64,000 nucleotides of DNA, taken from contig OX596346.1 in the NCBI GenBank assembly GCA_951394405.1, forward strand, positions 372,001 to 436,000, read 5' to 3'. The position numbers were made by a program, and so were the translations under genes. Of the stretch, positions 44,606 to 57,055 are shown one piece after another (position 1 is the first letter of the stretch; each line of letters opens with the position of its first letter). Origin of the DNA: Coprinellus micaceus (Eukaryota > Basidiomycota > Agaricomycetes > Agaricales > Psathyrellaceae). The notes beneath the pieces were generated by a model that was not told the DNA's origin, ran no database searches, and worked only from the letters and a program-made list of their open reading frames with translations.

Positions 44606-46435
44606 CTTGCAGTTTTGTGTCGCCCAAGCGATTAGACAGTGTGAGAACGAGTGAAGTGGGGGTCACGAATGCCTCAATGTCAACGTCGCTACGCAACAGA
44701 CATGAACTCCCTTTATACGCACCACGCTCAATGCAGAATTTCCATTCGCGTTGGCCATCGCCTCGCTTCTGCCTTCACATCTCCTCCAAATTATGTTCTT
44801 AATTGCGTCAATTGGCTCCCATGATGATCACCGAAGTTTTCTCTATGCAAGGCTGTAGTATGCCAGTGCGTTTGGTTGGCCGATCAGTCGCGTATGAAAC
44901 AGGCTTGCATTGAGGAGGTGAAACTTGGGTGTTGCCTAATGAGAACCCCTGGACGCGGTTATTGAGGCTCCATTTGTCCGTTTTTGTAGGGCGAACAGTC
45001 GGACTGCGGAGCTATGCTATCCGTTTCCGTCTCACTCAATCTGCTTCCTTGGCGTTATCTGGGTGAGGGTTACGGCGTAGAATCGAATATGTGATTCAGG
45101 CGACCCTTTGTCTTATCCGGTGACCACTGACGTACTCTACAGCCCGAGGACTGCCTACCCAGCCAGTTCGGGTGTGGAGGTAAATCAACGGGTATCCGCA
45201 TGCTCCACGGCGTCAGTCGAAAGATTCTCCGAGCTTCTCCTTGATGCACCGCTTCGAAGGGATTGGCCGCACAAAGGCCACTCGAGCGAAGTCAATTAGC
45301 GTTCGCGGGACATGATTGTAGATCGCACTGATTTTCAATACATTGTCGAAATCTTCCGTTAACCCCGCCCGTCGGTGGGCTCTGTGATGTGTTGCCTCGC
45401 AACATTACCCCTCCAAAGCAACCCAGCAAAGTGGGGTTCAACGACTCTCAGATAGGTACGGCATGGCAGACTTCACGACGGTATCAATCATTTGGGAGAA
45501 GACCGTGCGTTGCTTCTCTCTCTCAGGACTCTGTCTCGACTCTCCACATATCCTATCACAGGAAGTCAGCTTGACCTCGTATTCGGGTATTGCGGGATGG
45601 AGGAGCCAACCTGTACTCAGTCGTGAGATCCATGTTCCCTCACAGGCGCTGACCTTTTCGTGCGACTTACATTTGTGTGGCTAGCTTGGGTGCCTTTTTC
45701 CCGAAGCGGTTGTATCGCAGGGATTGGTGCCATTGCTTGGTTCCGATTCATTCGGTGAGCAACGGCATACCTAGCATCCGCTGACCAGGTCACAGGGCCC
45801 ATTGAAAACCGACACTCGTATTGCATGGGAACTATTCCGCGCTTTCGCTCGCTCGAATTCAGTATATATGGAGATGGGCATACCGATCTTCGACGCGAAC
45901 GGGCGTTGGGCGTTTATTTTGTGAGCGTGATCTTATCTTATCTCGAGAGCTGCATGACTCAGCACGATCTCGTCAGATAGCCTCCGACGGTGATGACGGA
46001 GGCGGTTCAACCCCGTTGGTTCTCTTCCTCGTCCTTATCGACGTCGCCCGCACGGCGGGCAAACCAGCATGCGCTAGACCACTGTTCTCCGCATTCTATT
46101 CCCGGTACATGGTATGCTTACTCCGGCGCCCAAGGCCCGAACGAGCTGCCCTCCTCAATGTGAGTACGCTGAGGTTGAAGGACTTGAGCTGCCAACACAC
46201 CGGTGACCACCTGTCGCAGACGAAACCCAAGCAGCGCCGACAGACCTCGAGGAGAAGCCGCACCTACCGATAAATTGCAGCGATTAGTCGCTCGCTCACA
46301 ACGTAATCGTCAGTAGGGTTGCTCGGAGGGACCGATAATGGATTCGCGGGGAGACCGTGTGTCGAATCCGGAGACGGAGCTGGACACTTCATCCACATCC
46401 CCCTGTTCTCATACCCCCTCCGGCTCCTCGTCCCC
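44606..46435. other. Turning point of the inverted array
   Basis: Left of this stretch all genes are on the minus strand; right of it all are on the plus strand. It includes the gene D promoter on the left (TATAAAG on the minus strand near 44,712). From about 45,900 it contains the SOD-upstream block in inverted orientation. The sequence between 44,800 and 45,900 has no gene I can recognise. Confidence 0.5.
45930..45961. promoter_or_regulatory. GATA plus AP-1-like block upstream of SOD copy 6 (inverted)
   Basis: ATCTTATCTTATC at 45,930-45,942 and TGACTCA at 45,955-45,961 are the reverse complement of the blocks at 14,633-14,660 and 32,736-32,763, as expected for the inverted arm. Confidence 0.4.
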
Positions 46436-47470
46436 TTCAAGATACGCCCGCCCATGCTCAAAACGCGTCCCCAAAACGGATGAGCAAGATGTGCAATACC
46501 CACCCGTCACGACCCGCTCCGATGCCTGCGACTCCTACCATACGTGACCACACCGGCATCGACGCGATCAACGCTACTGAGGTTGCGCCCGCGGAGGTGT
46601 CTGCCCTGAAGAAGAGGTTCGCGCTTCCGGCGGCGTTGAAGGTCAACGAAGGAGGTGGGTGCGCTGTCTACTTCACAATCTCGGTAGCTCACCTACGTTT
46701 CATTTTTGGGTCGTCGCCCTTGTCGCCCTCGCTTGCCTGCCCAGTACCTCGCAGGCTCACTACCCACGCCCCTCCTATAATCGGCGCCGATCGATAGGAG
46801 CACGCTCTTTACTTGCAGTACCTCAACATCGAGGCCGAGGTGAGCACCCGCCTTTCTCTTCGTGACCAGATTCCTTCCCTTTTATTGGTTCAACCCGTTT
46901 CTCCCACTCTCCTCCCATGGCCCTCCTTCTCTCACCCCGTCGCCCATTCGCGTCGTTCGACTCGGGGTAGACTTATTCCGTACCAGTCTATTGTTTCACC
47001 TGTACCCCCTTCTCACATTTGCGGTCACTTCCACGAGCTTTCTTTTTCTCCCGCTGCCGCTTGTTTGCGGAATTATTGATCCATTGCACCCGCTTTTATT
47101 GTCCATTTCGATACCCTTAATACACCCTCCACCATTTCACCGTTTCCTGCTCACCCGCGCTCTCGTCCGACACATCTTCAACAATCTCTAACCCAGCTCC
47201 CAACTCCATTCCATCTTCAGTTTCGGAGTTGTTCCTTCACGTTTGGCCTTCACGTTCCCGTCGCTCAGCCTTCCGTTAGTTTCCCCCTCTCCTATTCGTT
47301 GATCTCTTGGTCTCCTACATACTCCTTCACTCCTTCGCCCACGCTTCGGCATTACTCTCCCCGTTTCTTATTTTTTCCCGACGATCACACGGCCCAACGC
47401 TAACCCTCCCTTCCCGACAGTGCCTCACCGCTATCTGGAACTTCTAGAAGGCCAGGGCTCGTTACCTCCA
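46436..47470 (+). pseudogene. MnSOD pseudogene, copy 6
   Basis: Exon 1 end near 46,555-46,650 reads IDAINATEVAPAEVSALKK and ALPAALKVNEGGG. The first-ligand segment and exon 2 are missing. Exon 3 end near 46,780-46,845 reads PIIGADR, a stop, then EHALYLQYLNIEAE with a normal donor. Exon 4 near 47,415-47,465 keeps LTAIWNF and then a stop. Plus-strand orientation, opposite to copies 1-5. Confidence 0.75.
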
Positions 47471-48940
47471 GACGTCTCGTGCTTCCTCCGTCTGACCCTC
47501 CGTCTATTTTATACCGACGAGGGTGCTTGTTCCCTACCATGTATGAACGTTCAACAGAGGGCGAACTGACGCAAAGGAGTACGAAAGGGGGATGGAATGG
47601 ATGGAGCCAAGTGTATCGGTACGAGGAGTAATGGAATTACACCGTGTTCTACCCTCCCCGTCGGCCGGCTTGAGCTTGGTGGGACCCCGTTCGGTGTATG
47701 TGTCGCGACGGCGGGTTGCATGAATGTGTGGCCAACCTTCCCCAGTTGAGATTGGGTACGTATTTCCTTGGGTGGTTCTCCGTACAGCCGAGAATATGAC
47801 CAGTCGCTCAGCGGAAGTGATGGGGTGCCGTGTTTTCCTCCTGGGTTAACCGAAGCGACGCGCCCGGAAGGCTCGACCCTTCTATCAGCTGCTGTGGTTC
47901 ATCGCCCTCCTCCACTCTACAGCTAGTTCTCCCCCTTTTTCGGGGGTACGTCGCCCGGTGTTCCATCCACTGAATCCTGTGGCGTCCCGCGCGGGCCATC
48001 TAACTGCTTTGCAGAACGGTCCTATTCCCCGAGATAAACACGGTTTTGCGTGAAATACCTCTGCCTAGTACGCCGATTCCGTTCGAGTCAAGGAGGGTGT
48101 ACCTCCCCGCAATCAACGTCTCGCTGCATAGCTGACGTTGTCGCGGGTGGCAGGGACCTCTCAGACAAAATCTGTGAGTTCCTGTTTGGTACAATACTAG
48201 GAGAAGAGAACAGGCCTCGTCTTCTATTGGTATGGAGGTTCGGAAATGTGGCGGAATCGAAGCGGGAAGATCGGAATATTGGAGATCGTTTCTGAGGCAG
48301 TGTGCCCTCGAGCCCTCGTCAAGGCAACGCACCCCCTCGTAGACCTCTCGTTCACTACCCTGCATTTTCTGAGACCAGCCCTCACAGTAGGATTTCATTT
48401 GCCTTTTACCTTTGTGGAGCCAACTCCTCTCTGCCAGGTATCGTCTGGACGGAATGGGAGAGAACGTATATCCTGAGAAGAGCGCTGATAATATTTACTT
48501 TCGGGGTTGAATATGCTATATTGAGGGCCTAAGTGGACTCCGAAGTCGCCGCGCACGTCATATTTGTCCCATCGCGTCAAAGGTGAGTACATCTCCGTAC
48601 TAGCGTGCGCTGACGGAGTGGTTCCACCACCTGCTCGGAGACTTGAGAGATAATATCGTCGCGTTAACACTTTCACTCCGTGGTATCGACGCCCTATCGA
48701 TGCAAGCGCCTACTGCACTCGACCATCACTGAGCAAATTAGCCAGTGCCCGACTATTTCCGCATCATCATCGTCCGTTGGAGCTCAGGAGATGCATATCC
48801 CTTGTGAAGTCCAGGCCCGAAGCACCTCAGGCGCTTAAGAAGGATGTTAAAAGGTGAGCTTCTGGCGCATAGAGACCCCTGCTGCTTTGGCCCACACCTT
48901 ATCTGGTCATACCCGACCACCTTCGAGTACACAAAGGAAG
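47471..48940. repeat. Spacer between SOD copy 6 and membrane gene E
   Basis: The part near 48,830-48,940 is the upstream flank of gene E (the TATA position reads GTTAAAAGG). Weak similarity to the spacer of the minus-strand units is visible but too decayed for a gene call. Confidence 0.4.
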
Positions 48941-50850
48941 ATGACGGTGTCACCAGAGATAATTCAAGCCCTTGCAGACGCAGTCGCTACATGGCGGATG
49001 CAGGAGGTTAGTATTGCTTTCCCCTGTGTTTGCATAGGACGGCCACTGATCAGCGGCTGCAGTACTTGTATAGTGCGTCCCTGTGAGGCCAGCCTTGCAC
49101 CAGAGTTGACCCAGGAATAGTCTCCTTCTATTGCCTCTACGTGAGTTAGCATCGCTACCTTTAGTTAAGGACCTCTGAATCGAGACCGGTGAAGGCATAT
49201 TATGTTTTAACTACTATAGCAGAGGAGGTAGGCGTGCCATACAGTCCGGTGGCCCTGCCTTCTCACGTTTTGAGTACCAGGTTTCCATTATTCGGCCTCA
49301 GAAGTGGAATCGAGGCAAGATGCTCTACATGGCCATCCGATATGGGGTACTAGTCTTCATTGCCCTACAGTGTACCAGTGAGTCAGAAATGGTCCACAGG
49401 ATGATTATATTGCTGCTACTGACGGCTCAACTCTCCCTACCAGGAGACTACAGGAACTATTTCTCGATATCCCCAAATGTGAGCCCCTGGTGGTTCTGTG
49501 CACTTTTACCCCAGCTATTTTGACCTTGCACGTTGCAGGCTTGCAAGGCGATTCTTTTTGTCTACGAGGGTGAGTTCTCTCACCCGATTAAAGGCTCGGG
49601 AGGGCGATGGCTGATAGCCCTTGGAACAAGCGATCCGCTATAGTAATAACCTAACATGTGATTGTGAGTCTGAAGCCGCCATCCTCTCGTCAGGGCACGC
49701 TTCAACCTCAGGCCGTAGTTTCACTGGCGCTATGTCTCAGTGCCCTTCTTGAATCAAAGCGACTTTATCTCCTTGTGACGGTCATCCTTTCCTGTGTGCG
49801 TCGACCCCTACAACAGCCCTTGTATTTGCTGCAGCACTCTAATCGTCTGTATGACACAGGGTGTTCCCTTTGTCAATGAGGTCATTAACTTGGCTGCGGT
49901 CGTTCAATACACAGGTCAGTCATCAACGGAGGCCAATCATGGAGGTACGAGACTCACATGAATGCTGTTGCTAAGCGGAGCCAGTGACTTCGCTTGACAC
50001 TGAACTGGGCTACTCTTGTTACATTCCCTCAAGCGAGGAACTGTTACAGCAGACAATTGCTTTTGTTGGTCGCGACGCTCGTTCGTACGCGAACCTTGCA
50101 GCAACTACCGGTTCGTTCCTATAAGTGCCACTGCTGGAGATGAGCTGTAGAGAACTGACATTGAAGTACAGTTCTGGCTCTGTTGGGTGTCGTCACCCTA
50201 GTTCGTCGTTATACGGGCCAGAATGGCCGCTTGGTCCAGGTCATACGCCGGGATGGGGGTATCCACTACCTGTCCCTGTTAGGTTGGTGGCGTCAGCATC
50301 CCCATACGTTCCGCGTTATTCACGACTGCCAACACACAACAAATAGCCATCAGGATGACTGCCGCCATCATCCGGACTCCTACAGTAATGTCGGTACGTC
50401 GCAGTGGACACCATGAAGTAGGTTGTGGATTGACATTCAATCCAGGTCTCGGAGCTGGATGGAAGCCCAGCGATTATGTGAGCCTTCTAGGTTATCATAT
50501 AGGGACCGTGTTCTTAGTTAAGTTTGGGCATTAGACTTATGAACATGTGCGCCAGGCGCGATGCTTGCCCGGTAATTTGCTAACCCTGCTTCCACAGAGC
50601 GAACGATGTCATCGTTCAAATCCTCGCCCAACGACTCCTAATCGACATGCGCAAGGTCGACTACATGGGCTCGGAGCCCGTCGCGTCTAAGCTCCTCTTC
50701 GCACCCCCGCCACCTGGGTCGGAGGACGACCTTGAAGGTGATTTTGACTCCTTTGGGAGGGCGGCAGAGGCCTCTGGCTTGCGTCACCGAGGAGCAGCAC
50801 GCGATGGGTCCGATTGGCGGGAGGAGAGAGAGGGGGTTAAAACCGCGTGA
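48941..50850 (+). CDS. DUF6533-like membrane protein, copy E (intact except for one microexon acceptor)
   Basis: Starts with MTVSPEIIQALADAV at 48,941. It follows the A/C exon plan (10-nt exon TACTTGTATA, 20-nt exon, AYYVLTTIAEE, PQKWNRGKMLYMAIRYG) and ends at 50,850 with EEREGVKTA. All exons I checked are open and all splice sites are normal except the acceptor of exon 8: the 9-nt exon CATGTGATT (49,655-49,663) is preceded by AA instead of AG. Exon 8 is 9 nt and flanked by phase-1 introns. Joining exon 7 to exon 9 therefore keeps the frame and removes three residues. The copy may therefore still be active, or may be an early pseudogene; I cannot decide from sequence alone. Confidence 0.65.
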
Positions 50851-52057
50851 GCTGGTGAGCTAGACCGCTCCTTAAAAAGTAACTTAGTAAGGACTTCATT
50901 GACGGCGGTGACTAAGAGCAACAGCAAGTGGCCTCTCTATCGAGAACCCGACCCCCGACATCCCAAATTGTTCCGTAAGAGCTCGAAGTCCGAGATGTCC
51001 TTTCATTCTTATTTATTTCCCGGAAAGCCAAGGTCCCGAGTCTGTATAGTATTAGTTCTCTGAACAGATGTATGGGCATGTACTCGCGTGCAATATTTAT
51101 CTCTCGTACCCGGAATATGCCTTACTAGAGTCTGCTCAAAAGGCGATCGCCTGCAGGATCTATAGACGTGGCGGTGAACGGGAAATGCCAAGTCGTGTGC
51201 CGCCTCCCTGCGATGTTCGTCTCAGCGTAGCGGGCGTAACCAGTCGGAAAGGTATCACTCTCCTCACGTTGAGAGGCGTATACACCTCAACTGGTATTGC
51301 ACCCAGTGCTCCCTATCATCGCCAAATCCACATTACAACTCGAGAGCTCGGCACAGTATGGTGAATTTCCGCTCATGGCACACTTCTGAGGAGGCATATA
51401 AACGATCCGGTGGTGCATTGAATGGACCTCAGGCTTTCCAGGTGGACTTCACGTTTGAGGAGCGGGCCCACACCTAAATACGCACGTCGAGCAGTACCCC
51501 CCGATCTCAGACACATGTGAGCATGCTTTATAACACAGAGTCACATGCATGCAGCAGGGTTGCTAGGTCGATCTGCGTACTCCGTTAGTCCAGGAAGCAT
51601 TGGTGTCTCGGATAGCGAAGAGGGAGAATCGTTCGCTGCTGGGGGTGATTTCAAGCCATTTCACGGTCTCAGGCCCGGGGGGGGGGGATGGCTAATTTGA
51701 AGTATTTGATTCATACCAAGTCAAGTACGGGCTGATCTTAATCGCTGTGAGACTCTTTCTCTGATGGGTACCGCGAACAGATGCAAGCGGCGCTTGGGCG
51801 CTAATTTGGCCGCCGCCATCTTATCTTATCTTGGACGATGACTCAGCCTGATCCGTTCGCACGGCGCTCCTATCCCGTGACAACACTTGCTCTTCCTCCT
51901 CTCTCCGTTCCTCATGGGCCAGCAAACCCCGACGTTCCTGTGTTCCAGCCCCGCTCTTCTCCATACCGAATAAGACCGTGCACCTCCCTCACCTCTCATA
52001 TCCAGTCCCTCACCTGTCGCTTTAACCCTCGCCGAACCTCTCGCACACCCAAGCAAG
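50851..52057. repeat. Spacer between membrane gene E and SOD copy 7
   Basis: This contains a G11 homopolymer near 51,678 and the inverted SOD-upstream block (51,818-51,845). No gene seen. The longest frames are not conserved in sister units. Confidence 0.45.
51818..51845. promoter_or_regulatory. GATA plus AP-1-like block upstream of SOD copy 7
   Basis: ATCTTATCTTATC at 51,818-51,830 followed by TGACTCA at 51,839-51,845, about 215 bp upstream of the SOD copy 7 start. Same order and 8-bp spacing as in copies 3 and 4. Confidence 0.4.
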
Positions 52058-53212
52058 ATGTCGAAACCCTTCCCCTCCCCTCCGCCTACAACTCCCTCGA
52101 GCCCTACACTAGTCAACGGATCATGACGCCCTCAACGCCCTTGAGGCTCCGTACGCGAAGGCTAGTTCCCCCAAGGATAAGATCACACTCCAAGCGGCGT
52201 TGAAGTTCTGCGGCAGTGGTGAGTGGCGATTTTCTGCTGGGAGGGGAGATCGATATCTAATTATTGCCTTCCCTGAGTCAGTCAGTCATCTCCACCCTCC
52301 CCTGCCCTCCTACTCCTCACCTAGCTCTACCCGACCATGTCTCTGCGGTGCGCGCTGTCAGCTGACTTCCTCAAACACTTTCATATCTCCCGCTCGACCC
52401 TCCCTCCGCCCGTGCTGAACGGACCGGCTCGGCTACTCCCTTGCAGACCGTGTCAACCATACCCTCTTCTGGATGAACCTCGAGCCCTCCGCCGCCTCTA
52501 ACAATCGAAAGGATGGTGTCCTCAATGCCGGGCCCTCAAGCAGGCTACCGGCACCGCCTTTGGTTCGCTCGATAGCCTTGCAAAAGAGTTTGATGGCTAC
52601 TTAGGGTATTCAGAGTTCTGGTTCGGGATGGCCTATAAGTTGTCTTCGAGGTACAGAGCGAGTTGCGGAAGTGTAGAGAACAGAATGCTAACGCACAGGG
52701 TAGGGTCAAAACACCCAAACCAAGCGCCTAGAGATCGCAACCACCGCCAACTTGGACCCCCCCTGTTCAGCCTCGTCCCCATCATTGGCGCCGATACCTG
52801 GGAGCATGCCTTCTACCTCCAGTACTTGAACGGTAAGGCCGACATGTGTTTTTTTCTTTCCCTTCCGTACACCTTCCGTTCCCTTCCTTCTTGCTCTGCT
52901 GTACTATCTCTTTCTTCGTCGTAGGGACCCACCCTCTCGTGCCGACTCTTCATTCATGTGTCCCATTCACTCGTTCATCGATACCTTCTCGTTCTTCCTT
53001 TCATGTTCGTTCTTCCGTCGTTTGATATCTGCTCCCCCGTCTATATCCCTTCTTTCTCCCGTCGTACTCCCGCTATTGTGCTCTATCGCTAACACCTGGA
53101 TCTGCAGTACCCCACCGCCATCTGGAACGTCATGAACTTCGAGGAGGCCTAGGCCCGGTACGTCGAGGCGCCTGGTGCGTCCAAGCTCCAAGTATCCTTC
53201 GTGAAGTCTTGA
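52058..53212 (+). pseudogene. MnSOD pseudogene, copy 7
   Basis: Exon 1 begins near 52,058 (LPLPSAYNSLEPY). It then lacks the segment that carries His27 and the HHQTYV motif, with loss of frame. Exon 2 from about 52,447 reads VNHTLFWMNLEPSA and then shifts. Exon 3 near 52,700-52,845 keeps [17 protein letters not shown] with both C-terminal ligands. Exon 4 at about 53,107-53,190 reads YPTAIWNVMNFEEA, a stop, then ARYVEAPGASKL. Several independent lesions, so it is dead. Confidence 0.85.
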
Positions 53213-55145
53213 AGCGACTCAGGAACGAGGTGAGTTTACCCATGTTATAGGATAAAAGGCTGGATGGAGGGGCTGACGCGAGCGGGATACGGTTGGCGAA
53301 GTGAAGTGAAGTGAAGGAGTATGCAATCGAATGGAACGAAGATGAATGAAATTGCATTGGGTCGTATTTTTATCATCAGGGCGGCAGACCCGAGGCCCAT
53401 GAACCCCGTTCGGTAGGTACGCCGGACATTACTTAGCTCGCTTACTCTCTCGGTAGATTCGTGGATGCACCCTTCCGTTGTCCCTGTTCCAGTTTCCCCT
53501 CATTTCCAGCGCCTGGCTGTCTCACCTCGACTGAGCCTTACGCTGTATGTCGGGCCCCGGGGCGGGCTCCACACCCCTCGCCAATCCATTCTAGGCCGGA
53601 ATTCAGCACAGGCGTGTTTATGTGTCTTTTCGCTCTGTCTTGGCGGCACTGGGATAGCCTGGTGCGACTTGCCGTTTTGGAGGCACGTCGCGATGCTCCG
53701 ATACATCTCGTTCTGCGATCGCTGGTGTTAGCCAGGGCATTGCCGGCAGTTTTTACTTCGATGAGGATGCGTGGGCCCCCGCATGGTGGGTCCCACGCGA
53801 GGTGAATTTACCAAACGACCTGGAGATCTCTGTTGATTTCGTAGCCAATATGCGTCTTATCTGTCTTTTAGCTAGGCGTACGCACGAGGGACTTGGGCGG
53901 CGGCGGCATGTAATATTGTCGATTTTTCGATGGAGTGGCAGCCGACACATGCTGTCCGTATTCCGATGGACCTTCGTCGGCTTCGTAAGATGTCTACGGT
54001 GTTCGGGGACCCTCAAGCTGAAGCACCATAGTCAGAGGGTCTTTCGAGGTGTTCATCCCTCTTACGCGTGTGAGCAATGAGGAACACTATATCCTGAGCA
54101 ATTTGCGTGCGTAGTGCCCTAACGACCGTCTTACGTCCCCGTCCCCGTTACTTAGATGGCATCCTAGAGAACAGAACGATACTTGCCTAACATCGGAATC
54201 AGAAGGGATAGAAGCCTGGGGATGCGACGAGATATCATGAACGAGGCAGCGTAACCCTCGAGTTCGTCTACGTCATAATAGCATTGCCCGCCAATGCCCC
54301 TAGGTTCGATGCGTCAATGCGCTTTATCGCACTCTGTGGGACGCCATTTGGAGAGATTTACGGTGCGTCGACCATCGGGTTTCAGAATCTGTCGAACGCT
54401 ATGCGTGACGGTTGGCTTTCCGCTTATCGTGTTTGTCTTCGTGATTCCTTGATACCGGCGTCTAAGGAGCCTACAAAGGCACCCCTCAAATCACGTTCAA
54501 TTGTCCCATCGCCAAAGATGAGTACCATTCTGTATCAAGATGTTGCTAGGATTCGCTGATGGGATGGTCGTATCCCCTTTGGAATAGCTCAATAGATCCT
54601 TTCGCCGCTTTGACAACTCCACACTTCCCTGGATAATCTACGTTCTAGCATTGAATGTCGTGGAAGGTCCGCGCTAGGTGGGGCGACATTGTCTGGGGTG
54701 TCACTGCTGTGCCTGGATGGGCGCCTACCGAGCGAGGAAGGTGGCTTAAAAGCCCCATCTATATGTGAGAAGTTTCCTCCCGAAGGGAATGGCGGACAAG
54801 TATGCACGAGCTAGATCAGCCCGAAAATGGGGGGACCGAAGCTCTCAGTCCGCATGCAACGAAATTGGATGCGGGGTATTGGGAGTGCATGCCTAAGTCT
54901 CCCTCGGATAAGGCAATAAATAGGGTCGCATTATATGCGAGACCGTTCAGCATCACTGAGCAACACAGTCGATGACTTATCCCTCCCCAAATGATCATCC
55001 CAGATCTTGAGTGAAAATCAAACCTAAAACACCGAGGGCACTTCGTAGATGTGTTATAAGGTGGACTTCTGGCTTGTAGTGACGCTACCTCGTACCACAC
55101 CTCTTGCTTGGTTTTATCTGGCCTCACTTAATCACATTTCGGAAA
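53213..55145. repeat. Upstream spacer of gene F with third-gene relic
   Basis: On the plus strand near 54,185-54,240 the relic reads NIGIRRDRSLGMRRDIMN. Near 54,380-54,460 it reads FQNLSNAMRDGWLSA and LRDSLI. Both match the relics near 6,500-6,700 and 18,400-18,700 on the other strand. The promoter of gene F has TTATAAGG at about 55,056-55,063. The part 53,213-54,100 is not recognised. Confidence 0.45.
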
Positions 55146-57055
55146 ATGGCGTCGGGGCAAGAGATTCAAGCCTTTGCAGACGCTGTCGCCATGTGGCGAA
55201 TGCAAGAAGTGCGCATCTATTCTTTTTTTGTTTTTGTTTTGTGGTTGCATAGGATGGCCACTGATCAGCGACGGCAGTCTATTTGCAGTGGGTACCTTTG
55301 ATAAACCTTGTATGGCAATGTCGACCTGTGAACAGTCTCCGTTTATTGCCTCTACGTGGGTTAACATCGCTACGACTCGTTACTCATCTCGTAACTGAAA
55401 CCCCTGAAGGTGTATTATGTTTCGACGACTATAGCCGAAGAAGTATGCATACTATCCACTTTGGCTGTCTCCCCTTTTGATACCGTAATGGCCAGGTCAC
55501 CGTTATTCTGCCTCAAAAGTGGAATAGAGGCAAGACGCTCTACATGGTGATCCGATATGGGCTCCTGGTCTACATTTATCTGCATTTTACCAGTGCGTCA
55601 AAAGTAGCCCATGAAGGAACTGGATTACCTCTACTGACGGCTCAATTCTCCCTACCAAGGAGACTACAGGAACTATTACTCGATATCCCCAAAAGTGCGT
55701 TCGCTGACCGCCCTATGCCATATACCCGAGCCATTTTAACTTGCACTTTCCAGACTTGCAAGGCGCTCGTTATCGTCTCTGAGTGTGCGTTCCCCCAACT
55801 GTTTATAGGCTCGGGAGAGCACTGATAAGACTTGGAACAGTGATCTGCTACGGTAATACCCTAGCATGCGATTGTGAGCCTTAAACTGCCATCCTCCCAT
55901 CTGGGTGTGCTTGAACCTCAGATCGTAGTTTCACTGGCGCTGTGTCTCAGTGCCCTTCTTCAGTCAAAGCTACCATATGTCCTTGCAACAGTCATTCTTT
56001 CATGTGTGCGTCGGCCCCTAGAAAAGGACTTTCCCTCCCTGCACCACTCTGACGCTCTGTATGACGCAGGGCATTCCGTTTATCAATTATTTCATTAACT
56101 TGGTATCGGACGTTCAATATCCAGGTCAGTAATGCAGAGTGGCCAATTATGACAGGACAAGACTTACACACATGGTTTTATTAAGCGGAACCTGTTGCCC
56201 CCCTCGACATTGAATTGGGCTACCCTTGCTACGTTCCCTCGAGTGCCCAATGGCTGGAGCAGACGATCGCATATGCTGGCCACGACATTCGTGCATACGC
56301 GAACCTTGTGGCAACTACCTGTGCGTTAAGTCATTTACCCCCGCTGGGCTTAGGCGGTAGAGAATTGACATTGGGGCACAGTTCTAGCTCTCTTGGGCGC
56401 AGTCACTGTGGTTTGTCGTTACAAGGGTCAGAATGGCCGCCTGGTACAAGTCATCCGTCGGGATGGGGGTATCCACTACCTGGCCCTCTTAGGTTAGTCA
56501 TGTAGTTGTCCTCGCATGTTCCGTGATGTTGACGCTTCCAACACACGAGTAGCCATCAGGATGGCGGCCGCCATCGCCTGGACTCCAGCCGTCGTATCGG
56601 TATGTTGCAGTAGACTCCATACTTGGATTATACATTGACGGGGATTGTAGGTCTCAGATATTGATAGTAGCCCAGCAATTATGTGAGTCTTCCGACTTGT
56701 CATGTTGGGGCCTTGTTGTTTACTGCGGTTGGGATTTAGGCTTGTGAACATGTGGGTCAGCGCCGATCCTCACCCAGACACTTCCTAACCGGCTCGACTT
56801 AGTGCAAACTACGTCATAATCCCAATGCTTGCTCAACGCCTGCTTCTCAATATGCGCACAGTGGACTACATGGGTTCGGAACCCGTTGCCTCCAAGCTCC
56901 TCTTCGCACCTCCAGCACCTGGATCGGAAGACGATCTCGCAAGCGATTTTGATTCCTACGGGATGGCGCAAGCGCCCTCCGATATGCGTCGTCGATGGGC
57001 TGGGAGTGAGGAGTCCGAGGGAGGTGGGGCAGAAGAGTGGAATAACAATGCTTGA
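55146..57055 (+). pseudogene. DUF6533-like membrane-protein gene, copy F (exon 14 acceptor lost)
   Basis: Exons 55146-55208, 55278-55287, 55336-55355, 55410-55442, 55496-55592, 55660-55694, 55754-55784, a 9-nt exon CATGCGATT near 55,865, 55929-56005, 56070-56124, 56186-56320, 56382-56492 and 56553-56599 are all open with normal splice sites. The 23-nt exon 14 (56,660-56,682) is preceded by AT, not AG. The nearest AG would add two bases and shift the frame, with a stop a few codons into the last exon. The final exon itself (to 57,055) is otherwise open (KLLFAPPAPGSEDD). The likely outcome is loss of the C-terminal ~80 residues, hence a recent pseudogene or a truncated protein. Confidence 0.7.

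Noticed and set aside
51670..51690. G11 homopolymer as a G-quadruplex or functional signal
   Set aside because: It is a single short run in decayed spacer without conservation in sister units. It may also be a sequencing artefact.
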